Below are positions 1-12,404 of a stretch of DNA of 64,000 bases, in pieces. Source of the DNA: Calliopum simillimum (Eukaryota > Arthropoda > Insecta > Diptera > Lauxaniidae); NCBI GenBank assembly GCA_951812925.1, contig OX638370.1:107150897-107214896 (forward strand). The letters are read 5' to 3'. A model generated the notes under the pieces. It saw only the letters and a list, made by a program, of their open reading frames with translations. It had not been told where the DNA came from and made no database searches. Position 1 is the first letter of the stretch. Each line of letters starts with the position of its first letter. The translations under genes and the position numbers were made by a program.

Positions 1-373
1 GGTGCTTTACTACCGTGGGCACGCAAACATTTCGGTCGCAAGCCATGGACATTCCAACAAGACTCGGCACCGTCACACAAAGCTCGTGTGAATCAAGAAT
101 GGTTAGAAAAAAACGTTCCTAGCTTCATTTCTGCTCAACAATTGCTCTCAAATTCGCCTGATGCGAATCCGCTGGATTTCTCAATCTGGGGTATGTTGGA
201 CAGGAAGGTCTTGACTAAAAAAATACCAGAGCGTTGATGCGCTAAAAGTGGCCCTTCAAAGAGAATGGCGCAAACTTCCACAAAATCAAATTCGTGCAGC
301 ATGTGACTCGTTCTTCGACCGTCTACGGACCATAGTTAAGGCCAAAGGTGGCCATATCAAAAATCTCAAGTAG
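1..373 (+). pseudogene. Tc1/mariner transposase C-terminal fragment (DD37D type)
   Basis: In frame 1 the translation carries the second catalytic block, QQDSAPSHKAR, and the third, DANPLDFSIWG. I count 37 residues between the two aspartates, which suggests the DD37D (maT-like) group rather than classical D34D mariner. The first aspartate is outside the window. A run of seven A at 217-223 appears to have one extra base: the frame breaks there and resumes as VDALKVALQREW, running to a TAG at 371-373. The product would be the DDD nuclease that cuts and joins the element. This copy is broken by the frameshift. Family assignment is firm; subgroup rests on my spacing count. Confidence 0.85.
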
Positions 374-487
374 ATTCTTAAAATTTGAACATTTCCCAAC
401 AATTATAGCGTTTTATCAATAAAATCTATGCATGGAAACTAAAAACATAGTCTTTTGAATCGGCAACACCTTGAACCAGCCACCCTG
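1..487 (+). mobile_element. Tc1/mariner element, 3' part, cut by the window edge
   Basis: The segment holds the C-terminal half of a transposase and then a terminal inverted repeat ending CCACCCTG at 487. It is followed by TA at 488-489, the target site of this superfamily. The 5' half and the other terminal repeat lie outside the window. Confidence 0.85.
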
Positions 488-1271
488 TAGGTACGTTGGC
501 AAAGTCGGGAGAAAAAATGAAAACTAAGCCTTTCTGAAAAATTTTGGCTAAAAACAATAAAATTATATCCTAAGGATGCCATTTTCTTATATAATTATAT
601 TACATAAAACATTTACTTTATTGCAAAAAAGGTTTTTCTTTTTTTTTAAATATTTATGTGGATATTTATAATTAAGAATTATTTCCATATTTAAATTGTG
701 TATCACAAAAATAATTTACAAATTACTTTGGGGCGCACATTGTTCAACATGTAGATTAAACAGTAAACACTTAATTAAGAACATAAATTAAATCATATTA
801 AAAAACACAAATGTTTAAACAAGAATATAATTAAAATAATTTAACAAAAGCTTTAGAAATAAATTTTAAAAAATATACATTTGCAAAAGCAACAACATCA
901 AAATGAAAAATAAGAAGTAAAAATGTCAAAACCAAATACAAAGAATACAACAACACAAACATCAATAAATAAAGACAAACATAAAGGTGTACACGAATCA
1001 AAACACATACTTAACAATATATTAAGTAAGATATATATGATGAATGAAATACAACAGAAAACACAAAATACACAAAACGAGGAACAAAAGAAAATATAAG
1101 AAAAAAGAATTGAATGAATTGAAAAATTAAATTGATTGCTTACCCTCGGCACCGTTATATTAATCAGCCCCCAACAGATTTTTTTCAGTCCCCATGGAAT
1201 CTTTTTTCGGTTTCGTTTTGGTTTTTTTTTCATGTAATTTTTTTCAAATTTCAATTGAATTTCGAATAGCA

Positions 1272-1437
1272 CACGCACACACAGGCGTATGAAGAGGTAT
1301 GAAAGGTTGATCGCAGTGTGTGTATGTTAGTGCGTGTGCATGTGAGAATACGTGTGTTTTATATGAAGGTGGTTGTGGTTGTGGTGGTGGTGGTAGTTGG
1401 TGGGTGAAAATGTGTAAAAGAGACAGAGATACAAACA
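1272..1437. repeat. GT-rich simple-sequence tract
   Basis: Purine/GT-rich low-complexity DNA, with GTGTGTGTATG-like and GGTGGTGGTGG-like stretches, ending in AGAGACAGAGA. It is imperfect rather than a clean microsatellite. Confidence 0.6.
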
Positions 1438-1546
1438 TAATTTGTTGGTGATTTTTTTATTTTTTTATTTTTTGTTTGAAATTAAGAGTAACAAATTTTG
1501 CAATTTGCAATTGTCAGTGTTATATGTTGGAAAATAAAAGAGATAA

Positions 1547-1564
1547 AATAGAGAGAGAGAGAGA
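1547..1564. repeat. short GA microsatellite
   Basis: About eight GA units in a row within AT-rich DNA. Confidence 0.6.
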
Positions 1565-2889
1565 CATACAGATGACAATTCAATTAATCAAAAACAAAGG
1601 GAAATGAAGGTGAAAAAATTTTAAATGAAAATTCAGACGAAGCGTATAATATTAATCATAATTGAAAAGAGAAAAAACAAACCAATGTTTAAATTGAAAA
1701 AAGATTTAGTTGTTTTTTTTTTTTTTTTTTGTATAAAGAGAAAACGTAGTAGAAAGAGTAGTAGTAGAAAGGAGTAAAAAAAGTAGAAAAAAAAAAAACA
1801 AGAAAAATACAATAAATTAGTTTAAAAATATTGCATACAAAATTAGGTACTTTTTTTATTGAAAAGAAATGTAATCAAAAAATATCAAAAATATTATGGA
1901 ACGTAGGGGGTTTTTTCCATTAACTGCTGCTGACTTTAACAAACTACCAAAAACAGCTTTCATTTCATTGTAAAAGCAATTTCTTTAAACTTGAACTACG
2001 CATTTCAAAATGCAAATATTAACTTAAAACTATTATATATTATTAACATTTTTGTGTTATCTACTTAGCAAAATATAGAAGCAACACTTATGTGATAAAA
2101 ATACATAAAATACACTTTTGAAAAATTGTGAAGTTGAATAAAGCAAAATAAAACAACTACAATAATAATAAATTAAATAGGGGAAATATAACTATGCCTA
2201 GAAGTATGTTACGCTTTTTAGCATATATATATATTTTAACTAAGCACGCGTGTTTGAATCGAAAAGGCTATTTCACTGGCGTGGTATATTATTTTAAACA
2301 ATGCCAGAGTTCCCAAACATTATTAACAACTTTGACAAAGTTTAAATACGAATTTTGGTCAACATTTTACAAATAAAATATTATAAACAAATAATACAAG
2401 TAATAATAAATTGCCGCAATACATACACTCAAAATACTTAAAGTTGTAAACTTCAAGCTCTTGAGGCTTAAAACCACGAGCACTCACATACTTTTGCATA
2501 CATCACACACAAGAAACACTCAGGCACTCTCATTGAAACATTGTTTTTATTCCTTATTTATTAAACCATAAAGTTGTCTGCATGCGCCATATCATCCATA
2601 CTTTTAGGCGCACAAAAAACAATTCTTTACCCAGTAGAAAATGTAATGAAAATTGAGAACATTCCAAGGAATATGTATATCTAAAAGTAATGTCTTAATG
2701 CAAATATTTAACAACTTTTGAAAATGGCGTCAAATGTCATTGTGATTTGATATTTTCACTATAGGCAGTAATTAACTTAGTAAATAACCATTTTGTAAGC
2801 AGATATTTTGCGAGCAACATTTCAAATATTCCTAAATCGATCCATCACAAATATGCATCTACACAGCAAGGTTGTCTTGTAGAGTCAAT

Positions 2890-3291
2890 AGATGTGATGA
2901 AACTGTGGAAAAATTCGCTTCCGGGGTTTTATTTGTACTAGAAATATCAGATTCCATATAAAAAACTGAAAAAAAAACACAACAAACAAAAAAAAAAACT
3001 TTTAAGTTTTGTGTGTTTTGCGGTGCTGGAGTTCATGTCCAGCTTTAGAATAGCTCTATCTTGTGCGTTTTTTGAGATATCCTAAGTTAAACAAGCAAAA
3101 AAGACAAACTTTGCTTTTTTTGAAGCTATATAACTAGAAAACAGAACGTTTATCGCTAAGATCCGATTAAGAAGTTAAAAATTTTTTTCTTTAAAACTTA
3201 ATTTAAATGATGTTGATACCTTCATTTTTCTCCGAAATAGTCTACAAATAATTAAAAAACATTTTTTTTTCTAAGTTTCTAACTTTTTAGG
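2890..3291. repeat. single arm of the 63-kb palindromic repeat family
   Basis: About 3005-3240 aligns by eye with the arms of the palindrome at 62797-63805. Shared blocks, in the same order, are GTGTGTTTTGCG, a GCTCTATC site, GAGATATCCTAA, GAAGCTATATAACTA and TTAATTTAAATGATGTTGATA. Only one arm is present, and the sequence then meets a MITE at 3295. Confidence 0.65.
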
Positions 3292-3294
3292 TTA

Positions 3295-3582
3295 TGCCAC
3301 AGACAGACGACTGCTTAAATCTAGATTATAGACGTTATGAGAATTTTTCATTGCATGATTTTAGGCATTTTTTAAAAACATATTTAATAGACATTGACTA
3401 AAGGAAAATTTCCCAATTCATGGTCTAAAAAAATTGAATTAGCTTTTCTGATGCTTTACTCACCATTAATCTTGTTTTTGCTATTTTAGCATTTTTTGGC
3501 CCCAGAAATGGGAAATTTTCTTTTAGTCAATGTCTATTAAATATGTATTAAAAAAATGCCTAAAATCATGCAATAAAAAGTT
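3295..3582. mobile_element. PIF/Harbinger-type MITE, copy 1 (3' truncated)
   Basis: It begins TGCCACAGACAGACGACTG just after a TTA at 3292-3294, as in the four other copies of this palindromic family. Both arms of the fold-back are present (ATTGCATGATTTTAGGCATT and its complement). The distal end that should finish in CTGTCTGGGG is missing after about 3582, so the copy is truncated. Confidence 0.75.
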
Positions 3583-5563
3583 TCCTTACAGCGAATTTTG
3601 CTAAACAATTTTTGGTTAAGCATGTCAATGGAAGTACATACGAAGAAAAACGAAAGCATATTAAGGAGATCCCCCAAAATATGAAAGTAATGACAACAAA
3701 AGGGAAAAAAAAGGCCCTTCACTATTAATTTTGACTAGAGTTCATTCAGTCAGTGTTCAGTGATATAAGTGAAATGTGTATACCGGTTAATGTGTATGCT
3801 TCTCTTAATATATAAGAAGATTTTGTTGAGGAAGTAAAATGTAAGAAAGTAATCCACACCAAAATTTCTGACTTCTTTAAATAAATATTAAAAAAAAAAA
3901 AAAATATTTCTGTACAACAAATTTTCTATATAACGAATTCCTACTGGGTATATGCAGAGAAATTGTATATTCATAGAAACACTCAAAAGTCGCATATAAA
4001 TTTTATTGCTAGATGGTTTTTCGCGTGGATATAATGAATTTACAGAAAAGTGTTCATATATAAATTAGGACGCAGCATTAGCAACATATTTACAAGTTGA
4101 AGCACAAAGTTTTTGTTCAAATTTATTTTTAACTGAAAAGGAAAGTGTCTTTCATTTCAAAGACTCTCAATGATGACTCAAGATCAGAATTTGTTTTTTT
4201 TTTTTCAAAAATTTGCAAAGCACATATATTTTTGAACATCTTCAGAGTCTTTAAATAATTATATAACTATACTACTTATTTTGATAATAGATATGCATAA
4301 AATTCGGCTATTTATATGAAACTAAACAAAAGAAAAATACAAAATTTACACACGAACATCTAAAAAGCACAATATTGTTGGGCTTTAAAATTATGCTTCC
4401 TTCCATACTACATACAAAAGTTACAATAAAAGATGTTGCTCCACTTAACTGTGCGCGCTACAAAAGATTAAACACATACACACCCATACATACACACACA
4501 CACCCATACATACACACACACACTAATACACACACATAGAGGACTGAGCAGCCGCCTTCACCACAAAGCTTAAGAAGAAGCTTACATTTCAATTTAATAC
4601 TAATTGACACTCAAATAGGATCAACATTTACTTTACACTCAAAGTTGAACAGTGAAACTTATGCTACAGATTAAATTAGTGAAAATAAAAAAAAATTTAA
4701 AGCATAATTTTAGGCATGAAATTTTCTACACAGAAAAACACAACAAAGTAAAAACTATCTTTGGCTCTTTTGAAGTTGTTGTTAGAATTATCCTTTAGGT
4801 TATGAAAAAAAAAAAAAATCAGTTTTTGTTGTTGTTATTTTCCAAAGCAATGTCTTTCCACACGAATCGTTGCTAACTTTAGCATATGATTAAATTAAGC
4901 ACGTAACTATGCTACATTTTTTTTGCTTGCGTTTTTTGGTTACTCTTGCTTTTTACCAACGCAGCGGCATTGTAGAATATGTAGGTGGTAGTGGTAAGTT
5001 TCACTGTAAAAGGCAGCATTTTCTCAAGTCAAAGTCAAAGTGAAAATGTGTGAAAGAGTTTCTTAAATGACTTTTAATTATTTATAGCACACTTTTGAGC
5101 TCATGGCATTTTTGTAAAATTCATGGTAATCAGTTGATATTCAGCAGTAATTACCTTTGAATGCGAAAAGCTAGATGAAGTACTTAATTTTGCTTGAGAA
5201 ATTGATTTTTGACATATACATATTTTGTATTTTGTGCATCTTAAAATGCTGAATTGATTATTCGCTTGAAAAGCGTTAGAGGCTTTATGGTATTTCATGG
5301 AATTTTTTAATGAAATATTTGCGCAATTTGGATTTTAAATAGTATTTATCTTAAAATAACAATTATAGAAGCTCGTGTAAGCTCTTCATAGCCCTGAACT
5401 AAAATAAGGATTTCTATGAAACTGAAAACTATAACAATTATTTCTTGACACATGTATAATACAGTCCTGCGTTTTTGAAAAAGTTGAAAAAGTATGAAAT
5501 GTGAGAAGGTGATTGTGGGTTAACTAACCGAAATTTTGCACAAATAAAAAAGACAAATTTAAA
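3583..5563. other. AT-rich stretch without a gene
   Basis: No homology recognised. Contains A runs (about 3890-3904), a CA-rich repeat (listed separately) and poly-A/T tracts. Confidence 0.55.
4467..4535. repeat. CA-rich minisatellite
   Basis: The 20-bp unit CACCCATACATACACACACA occurs twice back to back at 4481-4500 and 4501-4520 inside a longer CA/CATA tract. Confidence 0.8.
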
Positions 5564-5565
5564 TA

Positions 5566-6851
5566 TTGGGTGTACAACTTAAAAACCGGAATTTTTTAGC
5601 GAAATTTGATGCTTTATTGTGGAAATATGTTACAATATATTTTATTCAAAGTATTGTCCATCGGAAGCTACAACATTTCCCCATCTTTCAGGGAATTTAT
5701 GAATTCCATCCCAAAAAAATAGCGCAGGCTTGGCGGCCAAAAATGAATCTATCCAATTTTCGATATCTTGAACTTAAGTGAAGCGTATTCCTGATAGGGC
5801 ATTCTGCATCGATCGGAACAAATGGTAGTCTGATGGTGCAAGGTCTGGGCTATAACGCGGGTGAGGCAAAATTTCCCATCCACTATTTTCCAAATAGTTT
5901 TTCACGGGTCTTGCAACATGCGGCCGAGCGTTGTCATGATGAAAAATTATTGTTTCGTGTCTGGTCGCATTTTCCGGGCGTTTTTCGATGATGGCACGCT
6001 TCAAACGTATTAATTGTGTTCGGTACAGGTCACCTGTGATTGTCTGGCCCGATTTCAACAACTCATAATATAACGCCCCCTTCTGATCCCACCAAATACA
6101 CAGCATAACCTTGGCGCCATGGATATTTGGCTTCGAGGTTGATTTGGCTGGTCGGCCGGGTTTCACGTATGACTTTTTGCGCTTGGGATTGTCATAATGG
6201 ATCCATTTTTCATCCCCAGTCACAATCCGATGCAAAAATGATTTGTTTTTATGGCGCTCAAGCAGCATTTCAGACATACAGAAGCGCCGTTCAACGTCTC
6301 TCGGCTTCAACTCATAGGGGACCCAATTACCTTGATTCTGAATGTATCTGGCGGCTTTCAAACGTTTCGAAATGGCTTGCTGAGTCACTCCCAACGATTT
6401 GCAAGCTCGTCTTGTGTTTGACACGAATCCTCATCGAGTAGCTTCTCTAATTCTTCGTCTTCATACTTTTTTGACTGTCCTGGGCGTTCTTTGTCTTTGA
6501 TGTCAAAATCGGCACTTTTGAAGCGTTTAAACCATTCAAAACACTGTGTTTTTCCTAAAGCATCGTCGCCATAAACTTCTACAAGCAAACTATGACTTTC
6601 CGCAGCAGTTTTTTTTGCAAAAAAATGACCCAACAGAACCTCCCGCAAATGCTGTCTTTTTCTCCAATTTTCGAAGTTATTCATCGTGAAAAATAATAAT
6701 GATGCACACAAGATAAAATTGTTTTGTTGACTGATTTTGACAGCTGTCAATTGTACCTTCAAAATTACATATATATAAAGTTCGAGCTTTCACGATATTT
6801 GTTAGTACGGACATCCACCGTCAAATTCCGGTTTTTAAGTTGTACACCCAA
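5566..6851 (-). mobile_element. mariner element, full length with both ends
   Basis: It is bounded by 29-bp terminal inverted repeats at 5566-5594 and 6823-6851, beginning TTGGGTGTACAACTTAAAAA, that match exactly by eye. Each is flanked by the target TA (5564-5565 and 6852-6853). The length is 1286 bp, the usual size for mariner. The transposase lies on the minus strand. Intact ends and only two visible coding lesions suggest a fairly recent insertion, and the ends could still be recognised by a transposase supplied elsewhere. Confidence 0.95.
5642..6684 (-). pseudogene. mariner transposase, D,D34D, with one frameshift and one stop
   Basis: The transposase cuts and rejoins the element at TA sites. 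I place the start at ATG 6684-6682 (MNNFENWRKRQHLREV), because upstream codons lack homology. The N-terminal part carries two helix-turn-helix regions (KTQCFEWFKRFKS; then SLGVTQQAISKRL) and the linker WVPYEL. The catalytic blocks are VTGDEKWIHYD, HHDNARPHVA and YSPDLAPSDYHLF. I count 34 residues between the second and third aspartates. A one-base loss in an A run near 6400 shifts the frame. A TAA at 5774-5776 stops it 44 codons early, and the normal tail with WGNVVASDGQYFE is still readable to 5642. Corrected length is about 347 aa, typical of mariner. The TTGGGT ends hint at the mellifera-type group, but that is not established. Confidence 0.93.
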
Positions 6852-7130
6852 TATATGTCCGAACTCTTTGCCGGTTAATTAGATCTGAACTTTTATTTTC
6901 AATGTCAATTGAATATTACAATATGTACATGTATGTGCCTACGTCACAGTTACACATATGTATAAAAATAAAGAGAAATTAGTATTCATATTAAAAAACA
7001 TAATTGAGAGAAAATATAGAGACAATTTATTGGAAAAGTTGAGTTATGAAATTATACTCAACACTAGAAATCTTAATTATTAGTGATTAAGTGAATTTAG
7101 AGTTTAATGCAAATAGTTTATGAGCGAACA

Positions 7131-7674
7131 GTGATTTTTATAGATTTTTGATCGCTGAATCCGAACTTGACCTCCGATTTGCTCCATCAAGTCTGAGATC
7201 CGAGTTAACCTTGATTTAAAGTGCAAGAAACGCTATTTTCAGATATATTGCGTACATCCTAAAAGTAGTCTAGTTCACTTTTGACAGCGGCATTAAATAG
7301 CCCTGAGCCGCCTCTTTAAAGGATACTTTTAACTTTTTCAGTTGGATCATTAGATTTCGAGATATTATCGATTGAAGTAAAGGTATCGCTAATCCCTATA
7401 AAGGACTATATTCAATTTGTATAACTTTACTTCAATGGATGATATCTCGGAAACTAATGATCCAATTGGAAAAGTTAAAAGTGCGCTTTAAAGAGGAAGT
7501 TCAGGGGAATTTAATGCCGCTGTCAAAAGAGAATTAGACTACTATTAGGATGTACGTCATATGTTTGAAAATAGCGTTTTCTGCACTTTAAATCAAGGTT
7601 AACTCGGATTTGAGACGTGATGCAGCAAATCGGAGGTCATATTCGGATAGCGATCAAAAATCTATAAAAATCAC
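7131..7674. repeat. fold-back repeat, 544 bp
   Basis: The outer ends are GTGATTTTTATAGATTTTTG and its complement. The two arms of about 260 bp pair along their length, with mismatches, around a centre near 7403. Paired blocks include TTAACCTTGATTTAAAGTGC and a GAGATATTATCG-like centre. No protein is encoded. It could be a hairpin MITE. I could not define a clear target duplication. Confidence 0.8.
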
Positions 7675-7790
7675 GCACTCTGATCTCATACTTTTTTCAT
7701 CGCAAGACTGTTTAATCTTTGGAATTTTTGCTATCATTTATGTATTACAATGTCCTTAGCACCATCAAACCCTCACCACCCCCCTAACAA

Positions 7791-8787
7791 CTAGTGAAAG
7801 TTTCGAAAAATTTTAAATTTCATAAAACCTATGCCAATCGATAGAAAATTTTGCCCTGAACAACATATCAAAATAGATCCAACCAATTTTTTTTCTCCGC
7901 AATCAATTTTGATTTTTCCGATTTTAGTTATATTTGGTTATGATTATATATGTCCTTAATACATTTACAATATATTTTTACGGCTCGTATAAAGTCTGGT
8001 TAACTAGCTAGAAGACTTTAAATTTTAACTAATTGGCAGCAATTCGTAATTTCGCATCCACTTACTCAGTTTTAAAAAGTCTGCTAATTCCACGGTACAT
8101 AAAATTTAAGCCAATTGATAGGGAATTTTCCTCTCAACAACAGATCAAAATGGTTTATCGCATTTTTTTTTTGGGGAATTATGTAAATTAGGGTTTTTCA
8201 CGTGAAGCACCATAACATAATCAAGTAATACTAAAATCAAAAACATCGAAAACATCGACATTTTTTACCGTTTACATAATTTCGGCGAAAAATTGCGAGG
8301 ACCCATTTTGATTAATCAGATGAAAACTTCCTTTTGATTGGTATAGATTTTATGTACCTTGGAATTATTTGACTTTATGAAATTGTGTTAACGGACTCGA
8401 TGTAGCGCATATCTGGTGATTAGTCAAATTTTTAAAGCCCTCTAGCTCTTAAAATAGACTTTAAACTGTAAAATTTTTTGTATCTGGTTCGATTACATAT
8501 CGTCCCATTTCAGCCATCGGAAAATTGTCAGAGGCCTTCATATAACGTATTGACAAATTTTTTCGAAGATTTAAAAAAACTTCAGTTACGTGGTTAAAGC
8601 TGAAAGGGACAAATACGCGTATAACATAATCAAATATCGGAAACATAAAATTTTTAAACTGGTACTTCACGGGGAAAACTCTAATTTCATAGTTTCCCGG
8701 AAAAATTGGTATAGCCTATTTTGATATGTTGTTCAAGGCAAATTTCTCTATCGATTGGTATATGCTTTATGAAATTTGAAATTAGTG
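7791..8787. repeat. nested fold-back with four related modules
   Basis: The outer arms pair: CCAATCGATAGAAAATTTTG with AACAACATATCAAAATAG at about 7843-7885 matches the complement at about 8715-8765. Inside, a diverged version of the same module occurs twice more, on the plus strand at about 8093-8165 and in inverted form at about 8275-8365. The result is a + + - - arrangement. A short minus-strand open frame at 8461-8670 lies inside it and has no recognised homology. The hAT-type element begins 14 bp beyond the right end. Confidence 0.65.
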
Positions 8788-8800
8788 CAAGACTCACATA

Positions 8801-9826
8801 CAGTGCTGTCGTTTTGTAAAGTTTGAGCGAAGTGAAATTTTGTAAAAAGTGAAGTGTTGCTAAGTAAAATTCTGAAAAAAAGAAGTATTAGCGAAGTGAA
8901 TACAAAAATCACAATTTTATTTATTCCATTCATTAATTTTTATGCTACACGTAACAAAATTTGAAAATATATTTTACAAAAAATATGAAAAAATAAATAA
9001 AAAATTTCTTAGGTGAAAAATTTACTGAAATATGGCCGGCCGGCCACTCGAACATGGAAATTTGGTTTATCCGGTCGAAAAAACGGTTTTTACTCAAAAC
9101 AAGGCATCTTACGAAAAAAGCGTATGAAGCAAAAAATGTTTAGAATAGTCCACGAAACACGTGTGAATTTTTTTCAGAATTTTTTGGAACTTTTTTTTTT
9201 TTTTTGACCAATTTTTTAAAAATTATAAAATGTACCCAAAAATTAAACGTATGATTCTAAGTATTTTAGGCATTATACACTTTTCTCGTAAGACGACTTT
9301 TTTGAGTAAAAAAAATTTTTAAGACCACTTAAAAAAAATGTAAATGTTCGAGTAGCCATATTTCGGCCAATTTTTCACCTAAAAATTTTATAATGAAGCG
9401 TTTTAAAGGAAATTTTATCTACTTTTATGATTTTCTGCTATATCTTTACCTATCTCCGACCCTAAAACAGTTATAGACAAAAAAGTAAAAAACGCAAGAA
9501 TTCGAAATTTTTGCTTTCTTTTTTTGGTCTATAAACTATTTTGATGGCAAATTTAATTCTCTACAAAAAGTTTCCTGTGAAGTACATATATCGAAATTTT
9601 GCTTTGCTCGCTTGATATATTGAAAAAAAAATTACTTTTCAGTCAGGGCAGGCTTCGGGCATACAAAAAATTATGTTTCTGAACTCTCACAAAAAGAATA
9701 GACAAATTTTAAGGCAAATTTTGTATTCAAGAAAAAGTGAATTGATTTTATGAAGGGGGAAGTGGCGAAGTGTTTTTGATAAAAAAGGAGCAAACCACTT
9801 CAATTAAAGTGTAAACGACAGCACTG
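8801..9826. mobile_element. non-autonomous hAT-type element, 1026 bp
   Basis: The ends are CAGTGCTGTCGTTT and its complement, at least 14 matching bases, fitting the CAGNG termini of hAT elements. It is flanked by an exact 8-bp direct repeat, CTCACATA, at 8793-8800 and 9827-9834, the duplication size of hAT. There is no transposase. The inside holds a large hairpin (9001-9389) and AT-rich filler. It would depend on a transposase encoded elsewhere. Confidence 0.88.
9001..9389. repeat. internal hairpin of the hAT-type element
   Basis: CTTAGGTGAAAAATTTACTG at the left pairs with ATTTTTCACCTAAAAATTTT at the right. Further pairing covers ACTCGAACAT, TTTTTACTCAAAA and TCTTACGA blocks. A GGCCGGCCGG run sits near the left arm. 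The short open frame at 9013-9207 is part of this arm and is not a convincing gene. Confidence 0.75.
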
Positions 9827-9894
9827 CTCACATATATAGCCAGTACATTTAGTAACTTTACTGGTCTAACACCCAAAAAACAAAAACGAAGTAA

Positions 9895-10032
9895 TAGGCT
9901 AGACAGACGACAGCTTAAATCCGGATTATAGACGTAATAATACGAATCTTTTTATTGCATGATTTTAGGCATTTTTTAAATACATATTTCATAGCCATTG
10001 ACTAAAAGAAAATTTCCCGATTCAGGGGCCCA
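9895..10032. mobile_element. PIF/Harbinger-type MITE, copy 2 (half copy)
   Basis: It starts TAGGCTAGACAGACGACAGC directly after TAA at 9892-9894 and follows the family consensus until the ATTCAGGGGCC centre. The second arm is absent and unrelated sequence follows. Confidence 0.75.
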
Positions 10033-12401
10033 AATAGTGGGCGTTATTTCCAAAATGATTATGGCGAAAATACATATTTCATTGGGCGTTTTCTTGATTA
10101 AGCCCAAATAAGCCTGTGTTCTGAAATTCACAAAAAAAAATAAAAATTCAACGGGAGGGGTACCGGTTTGAAAGGGGTTAAGGTACAATTCTTATTTGAA
10201 ATAAATTTCATAAGAATTAAAACAGAATAAATTACTTAAATTAAGAAGAACATTCCCGATAATACTTACATTTCAGGGAATTTCTTAAACGAAATGTATC
10301 TTAAATCTGAAATTACAATATATCAGGTTGGGGTTCATCATTCACTGGAATGTTTACATCAGCTTTATTTTCGAAAAATACAAGTATAGTCTAATGACTC
10401 TGGCAAAATATAAACTATACCAAAATGCAATTGTTTTTGTTTAAGACGTAGTTTATTCTTTAGCATTAAAATACAAGTTGATTTCGAGCTAAAAAATATC
10501 GAAAATTGTCATTTCAAGAAAGAAAGAAAAACTTCTGTGAAACAACTTTTGCCATTAAATAGAAAGTGCACGCAATTTCTTATTAATAAATTTGTGTTGA
10601 ACAATTTTTACCAAGTATTTTTTCTTTTTTCTATGAATTATTGCTTTATGGCATCATTTTTGAGTTCTATAATTTAAGATCAAAAAAATATATTCAATGC
10701 TTTCTAACAATTCATACACGACATTCTACTTGCTCTTACAATGTAGTGCCATATTTTTCACTAAAAAAGTTTCTATCATTTGATTTCTTTTTTTCATATT
10801 TTTTATATTTTTTATTTTCACTCTGAATAAAAGTTTGATCAGAGTGGCTAAAAATTGAAAATTCATTTTGATTTTATTGGCTTAACTTGCAACTTTGTAG
10901 AAATTCTGTGTAAATGCAGCAAACTTGCAAACTTGCGCAACTATTCTTCCAAAGTGATTGAAATTGATTGAAGACCTTTGTGTATTTTAGCATTAATCGA
11001 AATTTGAAAAAGATTTTAAGAACAAAATTTTATAAATTATGAATTTTGTCACATAAAACCATTTCTATAATTTTTTAAAGATTTTTTTTTTGTTTTTATA
11101 TTACCACTTAAAGCAAGATCTATGAAAAAAAAAAAATTAATTTAAAAACTTTATTTTACTTTACAATATTTACAGCAAATAATTTTAACGAAAGCAAATT
11201 TACATTTTAAACTTTATACAAATTGAATGCATCAATAATTAACTAACAACTCAACACAAACAATTGAACACGAAAAATACAAACAAAACACTACAACTTT
11301 TGTATCAAAAATATTCATATGAAATGGCGTACAAGTGTTGCCAATGTAATCACAAGCAATGCGGTATTTTAATTACCAAAAGTTGTATTATTGTGTTGTA
11401 CGAGTACCACCATCTGTGTAAGCTCATGTATATGAAGAGTTTTGTATGTGTTGCATATGCAGAAAATACCCGCACATCTATACAGAGCTTTATGTTTGAG
11501 TTTCTGGCTGTAATTTTATTTAATATTTCCCTTTTTTAATACCTAGAAAAAATGTTTTTGTATTTGTGAAGTGGATCTGAATTAATCCTTTTTGTATGCA
11601 CACGAGTTAACATATGCAAACAAAGACTTAAAAAGCGCCCAATAGGAAAAGTTTCAAACATTTCTTTTACTTAATGTTTTTGTTAAACAACAAAAAATAA
11701 AACATTTCAGGAGAAGTGCGGTAGCTTGGTGCTTTTGACTTTAAAACAATTCTACTTCTTCAAACCTTTAAATTTGACTTCTTATGAATAATTTACACCA
11801 TATTTAGCTTGGGTATCAACACTGGTTGACAATGAAAAATGGAAAAAACTTTGAAAAAGAAAGAACTGCTTAACGAACATAAGAAGCAGTGCGAATAAAA
11901 CAAAACGCCATGCAAATCGACAACTTCACTGACAAGAAAGTAAAATCACCTTTGAAGAACATAAAGTTTTGACAGATCAGACTGCCTTGCATCATATCAA
12001 AAGATAAAAATAGAAAATTTTGGCCTTGAACGTTTGCAAACGAAGCTGTCCAAAGGCATTACGGCAACAACGGCAAGAGCAAAATATACGTGAATCGGGA
12101 AAATTTTAAAATTGAGTACTCAAACAAGTGCTTTTTAGTTGCGAAAAAATAAATTTTTCAGCGAAAAACATTCAAAAATCTACTAATGCAGTTTTATAGA
12201 ATAATGTTTCACTAAGAAAGTGCCACTAATACTTTCTCGCAAAAGTCATATTTTTCAATTATTAAAGTCTTTTAAACTTTGTACGTGTGAAACTGATGAA
12301 CTTTTTCATACAACTCGGTTATGTATTTATATCTATAAATTATTTTTGTAATAGACATTTTTATTAAAATATAATATTGTTCCTAGTCAAGTGAAATACA
12401 C
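10033..12401. other. AT-rich stretch without a gene
   Basis: No transposon or protein homology seen. A 91-codon open frame at 11264-11539 has unremarkable composition and no domain I recognise, so I do not call it a gene. Confidence 0.5.
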
Positions 12402-12404
12402 TAA

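Larger units (their letters stand above)
490..2880. other. AT-rich stretch without a gene
   Basis: I see no coding or transposon homology. It holds homopolymer runs such as T at about 1709-1731, a GT-rich tract and a short GA repeat listed separately. Short open frames here are low-complexity and not convincing. Confidence 0.6.

Noticed and set aside
898..1278. 126-codon minus-strand frame rich in F, C, I and S
   Set aside because: Composition follows the T-rich strand and low-complexity DNA; no domain.
11264..11539. 91-codon plus-strand frame
   Set aside because: No recognisable domain or splice context; chance frames of this length are expected in 64 kb.
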